In this document: one piece after another, positions 9,223 through 17,879 of the stretch
How the letters are laid out: the number at the start of each line of letters is the position of its first letter
Position numbering within the stretch: position 1 is the stretch's first letter
Assembly: GCA_910576385.1 (NCBI GenBank)
Contig: CAJTIR010000008.1
Span: forward strand, 55,796 to 119,795
Reading direction: 5' to 3'
Origin: Lachnospiraceae bacterium
GTDB lineage: Bacteria > Bacillota > Clostridia > Lachnospirales > Lachnospiraceae
Length of the DNA stretch: 64,000 bases
Notes under the pieces: generated by a model
What the model saw: only the letters and a program-made list of their open reading frames with translations
The model's database searches: none
What the model was told of the DNA's origin: nothing
Position numbers and translations under genes: made by a program

Positions 9223-9534
9223 TTAATCAATCACGTCGCCAGTGGATTTGGCAAAGCGTACTTTTTTGTCTCCGTCCATTTTAAAGCCTATCCGGGTAGC
9301 CTTTCCCTTATGAACATACATTACATTAGAAATATCAATCGGTCCTTCCTGATGGACGATACCGCCCTGCTGGTTTGCCATGCTGGGTTTTGAATGTTTT
9401 GTAACCATATTGACACCCTCAACCAGTACGGTATTCTTTTTCATATTTACAGCAATTACCTTGCCCTCTTTGTCCTTGTCTTTTCCGGCAATCACTTTCA
9501 CCAAATCGCCTTTTTTAATCTTCATTGTTGCCAT
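9223..9534 (-). CDS. rplX: 50S ribosomal protein L24
   Basis: L24 is an assembly initiator with a KOW domain. The 103-residue product starts [20 protein letters not shown] and continues [27 protein letters not shown] lies 7 bases before this ATG, so the MATMK start is kept over the internal Met at position 4. It is cotranscribed between rplN and rplE. Confidence 0.97.
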   Translation of the reverse strand: MATMKIKKGDLVKVIAGKDKDKEGKVIAVNMKKNTVLVEGVNMVTKHSKPSMANQQGGIVHQEGPIDISNVMYVHKGKATRIGFKMDGDKKVRFAKSTGDVID

Positions 9535-9545
9535 CTTTGCACCTC

Positions 9546-9914
9546 CTATAATACTTCCGGAGCTAAGGAAACAATCTTCATAAACTGTTTTTCACGAAGC
9601 TCTCTAGCAACTGGCCCAAAGATACGGGTTCCTCTTGGTGTCTTATCATCTTTGATAATAACAGCCGCATTCTCGTCAAATTTAATATAAGAACCGTCTT
9701 TACGACGGGCGCCTTTCTTGGTACGAACTACTACAGCCTTCACCACATCACCTTTTTTTACAACGCCGCCTGGTGTTGCATCTTTCACCGTAGCAGTAAT
9801 GATATCTCCGATATTCGCATATCTTCTAGTAGAACCGCCCATAACACGGATGCAGAGTAATTCTTTTGCCCCAGTATTATCAGCTACTTTCAGTCTGCTT
9901 TCCTGTTGAATCAT
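9546..9914 (-). CDS. rplN: 50S ribosomal protein L14
   Basis: L14 lies at the 30S interface and is the binding site of RsfS-type silencing factors. The 122-residue product starts [20 protein letters not shown], carries [16 protein letters not shown], and ends [12 protein letters not shown]. All are canonical. Confidence 0.98.
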   Translation of the reverse strand: MIQQESRLKVADNTGAKELLCIRVMGGSTRRYANIGDIITATVKDATPGGVVKKGDVVKAVVVRTKKGARRKDGSYIKFDENAAVIIKDDKTPRGTRIFGPVARELREKQFMKIVSLAPEVL

Positions 9915-9929
9915 GCTGGTAGCCTCCTT

Positions 9930-10187
9930 TTATTTCGCTCTCTCAATGATTTCCACAAGTCTCCATCTCTTATCCTTGGACAAAGGCCTTGTTTCCATTA
10001 CTTTGACTGTATCTCCAACTTTACATTCGTTGTTTTCGTCATGAGCCTTTAATTTATAGGTTTTCTTAACGATTTTATTGTAAAGGGGATGTCTAACATT
10101 ATCTCTTACTGCAACAACAATGGTCTTATCCATTCTATCACTTACAACAATACCCGTACGTGTCTTTCTAAGATTTCTTTCCTCCAC
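9930..10187 (-). CDS. rpsQ: 30S ribosomal protein S17
   Basis: This is a primary binder of the 5' domain of 16S rRNA, with an OB fold. The 85-residue product starts [22 protein letters not shown] and has [19 protein letters not shown] and [16 protein letters not shown]. Length is normal for Firmicutes. Confidence 0.98.
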   Translation of the reverse strand: MEERNLRKTRTGIVVSDRMDKTIVVAVRDNVRHPLYNKIVKKTYKLKAHDENNECKVGDTVKVMETRPLSKDKRWRLVEIIERAK

Positions 10188-10228
10188 GATATAGGATCTC
10201 CTTTCCTTATTCTCTAAGCGCCCGATAC

Positions 10229-10435
10229 TTACGCTTCCCTAGCCTTCTCAGTGATAATCGTCTGAATTCTAGCGATATTCTTACGAACCTCTTTGATTCT
10301 TGCAGTATTATCTAACTGATTGGTTGCATTCTGGAATCTTAAATTGAACAGTTCCTTCTTAGCAGCTACTAACTGTTCCTGTAATGCTGCTACAGATTCT
10401 TCTCTTAAATCTTTTACATAATTACTAGTTTTCAT
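10229..10435 (-). CDS. rpmC: 50S ribosomal protein L29
   Basis: L29 is a two-helix protein next to the exit tunnel that helps form the SRP and trigger-factor dock. The 68-residue product starts [14 protein letters not shown] and contains [18 protein letters not shown]. The start at 10435 lies inside the 3' end of rplP (11-bp overlap) and uses an AAGGCGGTG site there, so translation is probably coupled. Confidence 0.96.
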   Translation of the reverse strand: MKTSNYVKDLREESVAALQEQLVAAKKELFNLRFQNATNQLDNTARIKEVRKNIARIQTIITEKAREA

Positions 10436-10862
10436 TTGATTCACCGCCTTCTAAGTCTGCACGTGAAACCACCTTACATTTACAAGGTAATTTGTGTGTG
10501 GCAAGACGTAATGCTTCACGAGCTGTTTCTTCCGGTACGCCAGAGATTTCAAACATCACACGTCCTGGTTTTACTACAGCCACCCAATATTCCAATGTTC
10601 CTTTTCCAGAACCCATACGAGTTTCTGCTGGTTTTGCAGTCACTGGTTTATCTGGAAAAATTTTGATCCAAACCTTACCGCCACGCTTAATGTAACGTGT
10701 CATCGCGATACGTGCTGCCTCAATCTGATTGGATTTAATCCAACATGGCTCCAACGCTACAATACCGTATTCACCATTTGTAATTTTATTCCCTCTTAAC
10801 GCCTTTCCTGACATGCTGCCACGGAACTGCTTACGGCGTTTTACTCTTTTTGGCATTAACAT
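10425..10862 (-). CDS. rplP: 50S ribosomal protein L16
   Basis: L16 contacts the A-site tRNA and the L11 region. The 145-residue product starts [15 protein letters not shown] and includes [20 protein letters not shown] and the C-terminal basic tail. Its ATG overlaps the rpsC stop (TAATG). The MLMPKR start matches homologues such as the E. coli MLQPKR form and has the better spacing to GGGAG. Confidence 0.98.
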   Translation of the reverse strand: MLMPKRVKRRKQFRGSMSGKALRGNKITNGEYGIVALEPCWIKSNQIEAARIAMTRYIKRGGKVWIKIFPDKPVTAKPAETRMGSGKGTLEYWVAVVKPGRVMFEISGVPEETAREALRLATHKLPCKCKVVSRADLEGGESNEN

Positions 10863-11518
10863 TATTTATCGCTCCCTTCCTTTGATTCTTTTGCTGGAAG
10901 TACCTCGCCTTTATAAATCCATACCTTTACGCCTACTTTTCCATAGGTGGTATCAGCCTCGGCGAATCCATAATCGATGTCTGCTCTTAATGTCTGAAGC
11001 GGGATCGTCCCTTCGCTGTAGAACTCAGTACGAGCCATATCTGCACCGCCCAAACGACCGGAAACAGAACTCTTAATTCCCAATGCTCCTGCCTTCATGC
11101 TTCTGCCCATGCAGGATTTCATTGCACGACGGAAGGAAACACGATTCTCTAACTGTAAAGCGATATTTTCAGCTACCAACTGAGCATCTTTGTCTGGTCT
11201 CTTTACTTCTTTAATATCTACTACTAATTTTTTATCTGTATACTTCTGAAGCTCTGCTTTTACCTTTTCAATCTCAGCGCCGCCTTTTCCAATTACAACG
11301 CCTGGCTTTGCGGTATAAAGAATTACTTTTACGCGGTCAGAAGCTCTCTCAATCTCAATCTTAGAAACACCTGATGCATATAATTTCTTCTTCAGAAATG
11401 ACCTGATGTTATAGTCCTCTACCAAAAAATCTGCAAAATCTGATTCCGCATACCATTTGGAATCCCAATCCTTGATAATTCCAACTCTTAAACCATGAGG
11501 ATTCACTTTCTGTCCCAT
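10862..11518 (-). CDS. rpsC: 30S ribosomal protein S3
   Basis: S3 guards mRNA entry. The 218-residue product starts [20 protein letters not shown], has the KH domain ([19 protein letters not shown]) and the C-terminal domain with [24 protein letters not shown] at 11525 region favours the start at 11518 over an ATG ten codons upstream. Confidence 0.98.
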   Translation of the reverse strand: MGQKVNPHGLRVGIIKDWDSKWYAESDFADFLVEDYNIRSFLKKKLYASGVSKIEIERASDRVKVILYTAKPGVVIGKGGAEIEKVKAELQKYTDKKLVVDIKEVKRPDKDAQLVAENIALQLENRVSFRRAMKSCMGRSMKAGALGIKSSVSGRLGGADMARTEFYSEGTIPLQTLRADIDYGFAEADTTYGKVGVKVWIYKGEVLPAKESKEGSDK

Positions 11519-11528
11519 GTTTGCCCTC

Positions 11529-11915
11529 CTATCTTTCATCCAGCACAATTGTAATATGGCTCATTCTCTTCTCAATTCTGTAAGCCCTGCCCTGTGCCCT
11601 TGGTTTAACTCTTTTCATTGTTGGTCCTTTGTTTGCGTAACACTCTGCAATATAAAGGTTCTCTGCATCCAATCCATTGTTATTCTCTGCATTGGCAACC
11701 GCAGATTTCAGTAGTTTCTCTATCACGCTTGATGCATATCTGGGATTATAAGCCAGGATAGCCAATGCAGTCCGCACATCTTTTCCGCGAATTGCATCCA
11801 GTACGAAACAAGCCTTCTGAACAGACACTCTGGCATAAGATAACTTTGCAGAGGGCCTGGTATCTTTCTGTGCATTTCTCTCTCTCTTAATTTGACTTCT
11901 ATGTCCTTTAGCCAT
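11529..11915 (-). CDS. rplV: 50S ribosomal protein L22
   Basis: L22 spans the large subunit and its hairpin lines the exit tunnel. The 128-residue product contains [21 protein letters not shown] and the tunnel loop region before [20 protein letters not shown]. Residues where macrolide resistance arises in other species lie in this hairpin. Nothing unusual is seen. Confidence 0.98.
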   Translation of the reverse strand: MAKGHRSQIKRERNAQKDTRPSAKLSYARVSVQKACFVLDAIRGKDVRTALAILAYNPRYASSVIEKLLKSAVANAENNNGLDAENLYIAECYANKGPTMKRVKPRAQGRAYRIEKRMSHITIVLDER

Positions 11916-11944
11916 GAATGAAACCTCCTTTCAGATTCTTTTGA

Positions 11945-12226
11945 TTAACGGACTTTCGATTTCTTTTCGTCTTTTCCATGTCCGCGGTAAGTTCTTGTCG
12001 CAACAAACTCACCAAGCTTATGTCCAACCATATCTTCTGTCACATATACTGGCACATGTTTTCTGCCGTCATGTACCGCAAAAGTATGACCTACAAACTG
12101 CGGGAAAATCGTAGAACGGCGAGACCAGGTCTTGATCACGCTTTTTTCTCCTGCTGCGTTCATAGCATCTACTTTTTTCAATAAACTTGCATCAGCAAAT
12201 GGTCCTTTTTTCAGTGAACGAGCCAT
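11945..12226 (-). CDS. rpsS: 30S ribosomal protein S19
   Basis: S19 is a head protein that complexes with S13. The 93-residue product starts [19 protein letters not shown] and contains [21 protein letters not shown] and the [15 protein letters not shown] signature. Order between rplB and rplV is canonical. Confidence 0.98.
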   Translation of the reverse strand: MARSLKKGPFADASLLKKVDAMNAAGEKSVIKTWSRRSTIFPQFVGHTFAVHDGRKHVPVYVTEDMVGHKLGEFVATRTYRGHGKDEKKSKVR

Positions 12227-12289
12227 AATTTAACCTCCTTGATTTGGTCCCGCTTATCGGGCAAACCTTATGCCCGCGGGTACCTCCTG

Positions 12290-13135
12290 TTATTTCAATG
12301 CCCTACCGTCTCTTCTTCTGACGATCAGCTTATTCGATGCTTTATTCTTCTTTCTGGTCTTAAGGCCAAGCGCAGGTTTACCCCACGGTGTACATGGACC
12401 CGGACGTCCAATACCAGTCTTGCCCTCTCCACCTCCATGCGGATGGTCGTTGGGGTTCATAACAGAACCTCTGACTGTTGGGCGGATACCCATATGACGT
12501 TTACGTCCTGCCTTACCGATCTTTACAAGGTTGTGGTCTGTATTGCCCACTACACCAATGGTTGCCCTACAGATAATTGGCACCATACGCATCTCGCCAG
12601 AAGGAAGTCTCAAGGTGGCATATTTGCCCTCTTTCGCCATCAACTGCGCGCTGTTTCCTGCTGAACGAACAAGCTGTCCTCCCTTGCCAGGATATAACTC
12701 GATGTTGTGTACCTGTGTACCAACCGGGATATTCTCAAGCGGCAGACAGTTACCGATTCGAATCTCAGCGTCTGGTCCATTCATAATCTTCATGCCGTCT
12801 TTCAAGCCCTCTGGAGCAATAATATATGATTTTTCGCCGTCTACATAGCAAATCAGCGCAATATTTGCTGTTCTATTCGGATCATATTCAATTCCAACAA
12901 CAGTTGCTGGTATGCCATCTTTCTTATTACGCTTAAAATCAATAATTCTATATTTTCTTCTGGAACCGCCGCCACGGTGCCTTACTGTAATTTTACCCTG
13001 ATTATTACGACCGGATCTCTTCTGAAGGGAAACTAACAGAGATTTCTCTGGTGTTTTCTTTGTAATCTCAGAAAAATCAGAACCAGTCATATTTCTTCTT
13101 GAAGGTGTATATGGGTTATATGTCTTAATTCCCAT
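12290..13135 (-). CDS. rplB: 50S ribosomal protein L2
   Basis: L2 is a core protein needed for subunit association and peptidyl transfer. The 281-residue product starts [20 protein letters not shown] and holds [22 protein letters not shown] and the C-terminal [20 protein letters not shown], including the conserved His near the catalytic centre. Length is normal. Confidence 0.98.
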   Translation of the reverse strand: MGIKTYNPYTPSRRNMTGSDFSEITKKTPEKSLLVSLQKRSGRNNQGKITVRHRGGGSRRKYRIIDFKRNKKDGIPATVVGIEYDPNRTANIALICYVDGEKSYIIAPEGLKDGMKIMNGPDAEIRIGNCLPLENIPVGTQVHNIELYPGKGGQLVRSAGNSAQLMAKEGKYATLRLPSGEMRMVPIICRATIGVVGNTDHNLVKIGKAGRKRHMGIRPTVRGSVMNPNDHPHGGGEGKTGIGRPGPCTPWGKPALGLKTRKKNKASNKLIVRRRDGRALK

Positions 13136-13149
13136 TGTGGTTCTCCTTT

Positions 13150-13449
13150 CTATAATCCCGCAAAAATTTCAATTTCACTGCTGTCCTCTGTCAGCTGGAC
13201 AATTGCTTTTTTGCTCTTTGCCGTTTTCCCAACTACCATGCCTCTTCTCTTCCTTTTGCCGCCGATATTCATGGTATTCACGCTCTTCACCTTGGTTCCC
13301 TCGAACATCTTCTCCACAGCTTCTTTGATCATGGTCTTGTTAGCTTCTGGATGTACCAGAAATGTATATTTCTTTTCCGCCATTGCGTTCATACTTTTTT
13401 CTGTAACGACTGGTTTGAGGATTACGTCATAATATTGTACATTTGCCAT
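13150..13449 (-). CDS. rplW: 50S ribosomal protein L23
   Basis: L23 is at the tunnel exit and docks trigger factor and SRP. The 99-residue product starts [20 protein letters not shown] and has [22 protein letters not shown]. Its ATG is next to the rplD stop with a one-base overlap, so coupling is likely. Confidence 0.97.
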   Translation of the reverse strand: MANVQYYDVILKPVVTEKSMNAMAEKKYTFLVHPEANKTMIKEAVEKMFEGTKVKSVNTMNIGGKRKRRGMVVGKTAKSKKAIVQLTEDSSEIEIFAGL

Positions 13450-14069
13450 TATGCATACACCTCCTCGATGGTTGCCACTGCGTCCTTAGTTACTACTACA
13501 GTATCATATTTCATAATATCATATACATTGATTGTATTGGTCAGTGCTGTCTTAACTGCTGGAATATTTCTTGCAGACATCACTACATTTTCATCATTGT
13601 CATTGAGGATTACAAGCGCTTTATTTACTTTTAAGTTATTTAACACTTCCTGAAATCTCTTGGTCTTGATGCCATCTAGTTTCAGATCGTCAACTACAAT
13701 AAATTTACTTTCATTTACTCTGGAAGTCAGTGCAGATTTGAGTGCTGCCCGCTTCTCTTTCTTATTCAATTTAAAAGAATAATCTCTTGGCTTCGGAGCA
13801 AATACCACTCCGCCGCCTTTCCATTGCGGTGCCCTGATGGAACCCTGTCTTGCATGTCCAGTTCCTTTCTGCCTCCAAGGTTTTTTACCACCGCCACGAA
13901 CTTCAGAACGTGTCTTCGCCTTCTGCGTTCCCTGGCGATTGTTTGCAAGCTGCTGTACGACTGCCATATGCACCAGATGTTCATTGATTTCAACACCGAA
14001 CACTGCATCGTTCAGCTCAAGGCTTCCAACTTCATTGCCTTCCATATTATAAATAGCTACGTTAGCCAT
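13449..14069 (-). CDS. rplD: 50S ribosomal protein L4
   Basis: L4 reaches the exit tunnel and in enterobacteria also represses its own S10 operon. The 206-residue product starts [19 protein letters not shown] and has [20 protein letters not shown], the tunnel loop. Whether L4 controls this operon's leader cannot be seen from sequence. Confidence 0.98.
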   Translation of the reverse strand: MANVAIYNMEGNEVGSLELNDAVFGVEINEHLVHMAVVQQLANNRQGTQKAKTRSEVRGGGKKPWRQKGTGHARQGSIRAPQWKGGGVVFAPKPRDYSFKLNKKEKRAALKSALTSRVNESKFIVVDDLKLDGIKTKRFQEVLNNLKVNKALVILNDNDENVVMSARNIPAVKTALTNTINVYDIMKYDTVVVTKDAVATIEEVYA

Positions 14070-14144
14070 TTTAAGTTCCTCCTTTCAATTTCCCGCCATC
14101 TCTTTGGCATCAACGGATAGTCGCCGGTTTATTTGCCAGCCAGA

Positions 14145-14828
14145 CTATTTTGCTGCTTTTACAGTTTCTTTCACTGTCACCAAAGACTTCTTTGGTCCTG
14201 GCACAGAACCTTTCACCAAAAGCAGGTTGTTCTCAGCGTCCACCTTAACGATCTCCAGATTCTGTACTGTCACCTTGACAGAACCCATGTGACCAGGCAT
14301 CCCTTTGCCCTTAAATACCCTGCTTGGGCTGGAACATGCACCATTGGAACCCTGATGGCGATGGAACTTAGAGCCGTGCGCCATAGGCCCTCTGTGCTGC
14401 CCATGTCTCTTAATAGCTCCCTGGAATCCCTTTCCTTTGGAAATTGCAGTGGCATCAATCTTATCACCCTCTGCAAAAATATCTGCTTTGATCTCTGCTG
14501 CCAATTGATATTCATCAGCATTATCAAGTTTAAATTCTTTTACAAATCTCTTGCCCGGCACACCTGCCTTGTCAAAATGTCCTTTTTCAGCTTTTGTCAG
14601 TCCATGTCTATGTCTGATTTCCTTCTTACCATTGGCATCTTTGTTTACAGTCTTTTCTTTCTTGTCAACAAAGCCAACCTGAACTGCACTATATCCGTCG
14701 TTCTCTACGGTTTTAATCTGAGTTACGACACATGGTCCAGCCTGCAATACAGTAACTGGTACTAATACACCATCTGTGTTGAAGATTTGAGTCATTCCGA
14801 CTTTGGTAGCTAAAATCGCTTTCTTCAT
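14145..14828 (-). CDS. rplC: 50S ribosomal protein L3
   Basis: L3 is an early-assembly protein near the peptidyl transferase centre. The 227-residue product starts [16 protein letters not shown] and includes [19 protein letters not shown] and [20 protein letters not shown]. The start at 14828 has GGAGGGAAAGAA upstream. An earlier in-frame ATG is not supported. A spacer of 181 bases separates it from rpsJ. Confidence 0.98.
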   Translation of the reverse strand: MKKAILATKVGMTQIFNTDGVLVPVTVLQAGPCVVTQIKTVENDGYSAVQVGFVDKKEKTVNKDANGKKEIRHRHGLTKAEKGHFDKAGVPGKRFVKEFKLDNADEYQLAAEIKADIFAEGDKIDATAISKGKGFQGAIKRHGQHRGPMAHGSKFHRHQGSNGACSSPSRVFKGKGMPGHMGSVKVTVQNLEIVKVDAENNLLLVKGSVPGPKKSLVTVKETVKAAK

Positions 14829-15009
14829 TTCTTTCCCTCCTGTTTTCTCTACAGCGGAACGCTTCATACCCATTCCTCAGGCAGCGGAAACGTTCATCCT
14901 AGAACAGCCTATTTTTAACACTTGGCGAGGTATTTTCGAGCCTAGTGTGAATGTACACCCTTGTGATGTTACATTTACTTATATTAATAAACCCTTCAGG
15001 ATTGTTGCT

Positions 15010-15327
15010 TTACTTATTTTTCATTTTAATATCAATATATACACCTGCTGGCATCTCCAATCTGGACAATGCATCCACTGTCTTCTGGGTTGGTGTAATG
15101 ATATCAATCAGTCTCTTATGAGTTCTCTGCTCAAACTGTTCTCTGGAATCCTTATATTTGTGAACCGCTCTTAAGATAGTTACTACTTCTTTCTTAGTGG
15201 GGAGCGGTACTGGTCCACTCACCTGTGCCCCATTCTTCTTTACAGTTTCAATAATTTTCTTAGCAGATGCATCCACTAACTGATGGTCATATGCCTTCAG
15301 TGTGATTCTCATTACTTGACTTGCCAT
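15010..15327 (-). CDS. rpsJ: 30S ribosomal protein S10
   Basis: S10 is in the 30S head and also doubles as the antitermination factor NusE. The 105-residue product contains [19 protein letters not shown], the [16 protein letters not shown] loop and [29 protein letters not shown] lies upstream of the ATG at 15327. It is the first gene of the superoperon, behind a long leader and a promoter. Confidence 0.98.
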   Translation of the reverse strand: MASQVMRITLKAYDHQLVDASAKKIIETVKKNGAQVSGPVPLPTKKEVVTILRAVHKYKDSREQFEQRTHKRLIDIITPTQKTVDALSRLEMPAGVYIDIKMKNK

Positions 15328-15553
15328 AAAAAAAGTCTCCTCCTTTTCGCACTTTACCTCAGTACGACAAGTGGTGACTGTACACTTTTCCGTGTGTGTC
15401 ATATATCTTACACACCGTCTCTGCCATGATGCAGAACTCTTATTTGTGATACAGTGACTTGCCGCCAGTTTCCTAACTTGACATTCGCTCCACGGAAAAA
15501 CCTGCCTTTTATCTAGCAGCAACCTCTCGCTTCAACGCTATCATGTCACAGCA
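15328..15553 (-). other. S10 operon leader region
   Basis: About 225 nt separate the inferred start site near 15553 from the rpsJ ATG. No gene is credible here. The minus-strand RNA includes a small stem (gtgtgt/acacac, around 15396-15419) and other weaker pairings. Length and position fit an autoregulatory leader, but I do not recognise a known leader fold. Confidence 0.45.
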
Positions 15554-15559
15554 CGTATT

Positions 15560-15588
15560 AGTATATAGCATATTTTCATAAAATGCAA
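15560..15588 (-). promoter_or_regulatory. putative promoter of the S10 superoperon
   Basis: On the minus strand a TTGCAT box (15583-15588) and a TATACT box (15560-15565) are 17 bases apart. The -10 matches five of six consensus bases. The -35 matches only three. No other r-protein promoter as good is seen upstream of rpsJ. Confidence 0.55.
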
Positions 15589-15677
15589 GTACTTTTTTTG
15601 TGAAAGTGTACTATGTAACATTTTTTGGTTATAATTTACTTTTTATTTTAAAATTTAAAAATACAACAAAAAAACTC

Positions 15678-15706
15678 TTGCAATCGAAAGATTCATATGT
15701 TATAAT
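15678..15706 (+). promoter_or_regulatory. promoter of tRNA-Tyr
   Basis: TTGCAA, a 17-base spacer and a perfect TATAAT lie about 40 bases upstream of the mature tRNA end, on the plus strand. This is a strong sigma-A type promoter, divergent from the S10 operon promoter. Confidence 0.75.
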
Positions 15707-15746
15707 TTATTAGCGTTAGGACAAGTAAGGATTTGTCATTATATCT

Positions 15747-15828
15747 GGATGGATTCCCGAGTGGCCAAAGGGGGCAGACTGTAAATCTGTTGGCACCGCC
15801 TTCGAAGGTTCGAATCCTTCTCCATCCA
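15747..15828 (+). tRNA. tRNA-Tyr (GTA anticodon)
   Basis: An acceptor stem GGATGGA/TCCATCC closes an 82-base cloverleaf. The anticodon loop is ctGTAaa with the stem gcaga/tctgt. The T arm is GAAGG-TTCGAAT-CCTTC. A longer variable arm between the anticodon and T stems makes it a class II tRNA, as expected for bacterial tRNA-Tyr. The discriminator base is A and no CCA is encoded. Confidence 0.95.
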
Positions 15829-15837
15829 CTTACCGGA

Positions 15838-15870
15838 AAAGATCGTTGAGATATTTCAGCGATCTTTTTT
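15838..15870 (+). terminator. intrinsic terminator after tRNA-Tyr
   Basis: Bases 15838-15849 and 15856-15867 form a stem (aagatcgttga, one G-U) with a short loop, ending in a run of six Ts on the plus strand. Confidence 0.8.
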
Positions 15871-15983
15871 AATTTCAAAATCCACAACGCAAAAATTTTA
15901 CATTTGTTTTGGAATAAAACGGACAATTCCGCTTTAACACCCTATCCCCCTTATTCATAATGGCACTGGACATTTCGTGCAAA

Positions 15984-16025
15984 TCAGAAAAGGGATAAAA
16001 CCAAATTGTTTCATCCCTTTTCTGA
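15984..16025 (-). terminator. terminator of the glucokinase gene
   Basis: A long near-perfect hairpin (tcagaaaagggat paired with its complement, 18 bp with one G-U) lies about 50 bases past the glucokinase stop. There is only a short T-rich tail, so termination strength is uncertain. Confidence 0.6.
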
Positions 16026-16075
16026 CGCCTTATTATATAGAAACGTTCCGTCAGCTTATGAAGACACCCATCTTA

Positions 16076-17014
16076 TTATTCTAAAATCAATTTCACGCAA
16101 CCATAGATTCCCGCATCATTTCCCAGAGAAGCAAGTGCAAATCTGGTATCTTTACAGGAGGAAAACGCCGCTCTTCGATAATATTTCTCAACAGCATCCA
16201 ACAATGGCTTTCCTGCTTTGGAGACTCCTCCGCCGATCACAAAAACTTCTGGATCTGCAACACAAGCAATATTGCTCAGTGCACTGCCCAAAATCCGTGC
16301 AAATTTCTCCACAATCTCTTCTGCTGCTGCATCTTTCTGCTTATAGGCATCAAACACTGACTTAGCAGAAATCTCCTCCTCATCCAGCAAAGATTTTTGA
16401 TGCTCCTTCGCCAAATATTCATTCGCCAGACGAGTAATGCCAGTTGCGGACGCATACTGCTCCAGACAACCCCTTCTGCCACAATTACAGGAAATCGTTT
16501 CATGAGGATTTACTGTGATATGACCAATTTCACCACCTGCACCGTTGCTTCCTGATACAATCTTCCCATCAATAATAATTCCGCCCCCAACACCTGTGCC
16601 AAGCGTCACCATCACCACATTTTTACAGCCTTTGCCGCCGCCCTGCCACATCTCACCCAAAGCCGCTACATTAGCATCATTTCCAGCCTCTGCCCGCATA
16701 CCATCCATCAGCTTTTGCATTTCTTGCGATACATTGATATCTTTCCATCCCAAATTTACACATACAGGCACCACTCCATCTGCACGCACTGGTCCAGGCA
16801 GGCCAATTCCTATCCCCTCAATTTCTTCCCTGTCAATACCTTTCTGTGAAAACTTCTGATTTAGAGATGCCGCAATATCCGTTAAAATATTTTTTCCCTG
16901 CTCTTGGGTATTTGTAGGAATTTCCCATTTTTCCACGATCTCACCAGTCGTATGAAACAGTCCAATTTTACAGGTTGTCCCACCGATATCCACACCAAAC
17001 CCATATTTCTTCAT
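16076..17014 (-). CDS. glcK: ROK-family glucokinase
   Basis: It likely phosphorylates glucose with ATP in the cytoplasm. The 312-residue product starts MKKYGFGVDIGGTTCKIGLF with the phosphate-1 motif DIGGT. It has TLGTGVGGGIIIDGK and the ROK zinc signature CNCGRRGCLEQY, preceded by the GGEIGH substrate-binding motif. Length is typical for ROK kinases. It stands alone on the minus strand, followed by a long hairpin. Glucose specificity is inferred; N-acetylmannosamine or fructokinase activity cannot be excluded. Confidence 0.88.
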   Translation of the reverse strand: MKKYGFGVDIGGTTCKIGLFHTTGEIVEKWEIPTNTQEQGKNILTDIAASLNQKFSQKGIDREEIEGIGIGLPGPVRADGVVPVCVNLGWKDINVSQEMQKLMDGMRAEAGNDANVAALGEMWQGGGKGCKNVVMVTLGTGVGGGIIIDGKIVSGSNGAGGEIGHITVNPHETISCNCGRRGCLEQYASATGITRLANEYLAKEHQKSLLDEEEISAKSVFDAYKQKDAAAEEIVEKFARILGSALSNIACVADPEVFVIGGGVSKAGKPLLDAVEKYYRRAAFSSCKDTRFALASLGNDAGIYGCVKLILE

Positions 17015-17176
17015 TTTTTATACCAAGCCCCAACGAAAATACTTGCATTTTCATTTGAGGCGCAAACACAAAGAGTGAAAGATGTGTGTTTGACTTTATC
17101 CTTTCTTCTTTTTTTCTTTCACTTTTTCCACCTTTCTGCACATTTTCAGCTCAAACAAGCAATTAGCGCAATAACA

Positions 17177-17725
17177 TTATTTCTTTGGCAGCAACACGCC
17201 ATATTTCATTTCCTGATCTCTTGGCAACGTTGCGCCAATTGTGCTCTCTATAAAATCAAAATACCCATTGGAACCCATGCGCTTGCCCCAGGACTGAACC
17301 GAATCCCGCATTCGAAGCAGACAGATAACCGCTTCTTTATAAAACGCTCTTAATTCCTCTCTGTTACTCAGATCAATCACATCTCTCAGTTCCAGTTGCT
17401 TTCTGAGTTCCTCATTTGTAAATGGATCGAACGCCATCAAAAGCGCATGTACAAGCCTTTGATTATCCTCAGATTGAAATGCATCCAGCTCATATGTTTC
17501 TCCCGAGAGATAACTCTTAATCTGAAACAAAGCAAGTGGAATCGCTTCTGACAGCCTGCGGCTGTTGGAGGCTGGATATTGCCAATATACTTTCAGCAGA
17601 TTTCCCTCCATTGGAAAAAGCATCCCTGTATGGTTTTCCTCATCCCCTTTTTTGATTTTACCAAATTCTCTTTCCATCTGTTGGCAAATCTTATCAAACT
17701 GATATTGTCCGACCTTAATGCCCAT
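17177..17725 (-). CDS. uncharacterised cytoplasmic protein
   Basis: I do not recognise this 182-residue protein. It is soluble, with no signal or membrane segment, and starts MGIKVGQYQFDKICQQMER after a good AGGAGG site. The middle is rich in Leu and Glu and predicted helical (EELRKQLELRDVIDLSNREELRAF); the end is EMKYGVLLPKK. Codon use resembles its neighbours. It stands alone between the glucokinase and the large secreted protein. Confidence 0.75.
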   Translation of the reverse strand: MGIKVGQYQFDKICQQMEREFGKIKKGDEENHTGMLFPMEGNLLKVYWQYPASNSRRLSEAIPLALFQIKSYLSGETYELDAFQSEDNQRLVHALLMAFDPFTNEELRKQLELRDVIDLSNREELRAFYKEAVICLLRMRDSVQSWGKRMGSNGYFDFIESTIGATLPRDQEMKYGVLLPKK

Positions 17726-17879
17726 GTTTTTCCTCCTGTATCTGACGGTTATTCTCTGAATAACAATAACATTTCCACAATCTAGTTACAATTATAAAAA
17801 AATTATATTTGATTCCAATTTTTGTGTCAAGCAAATTACAGTTTAGTTTCCTCTGCCCAAACATCTTTTCAAATCCTTA

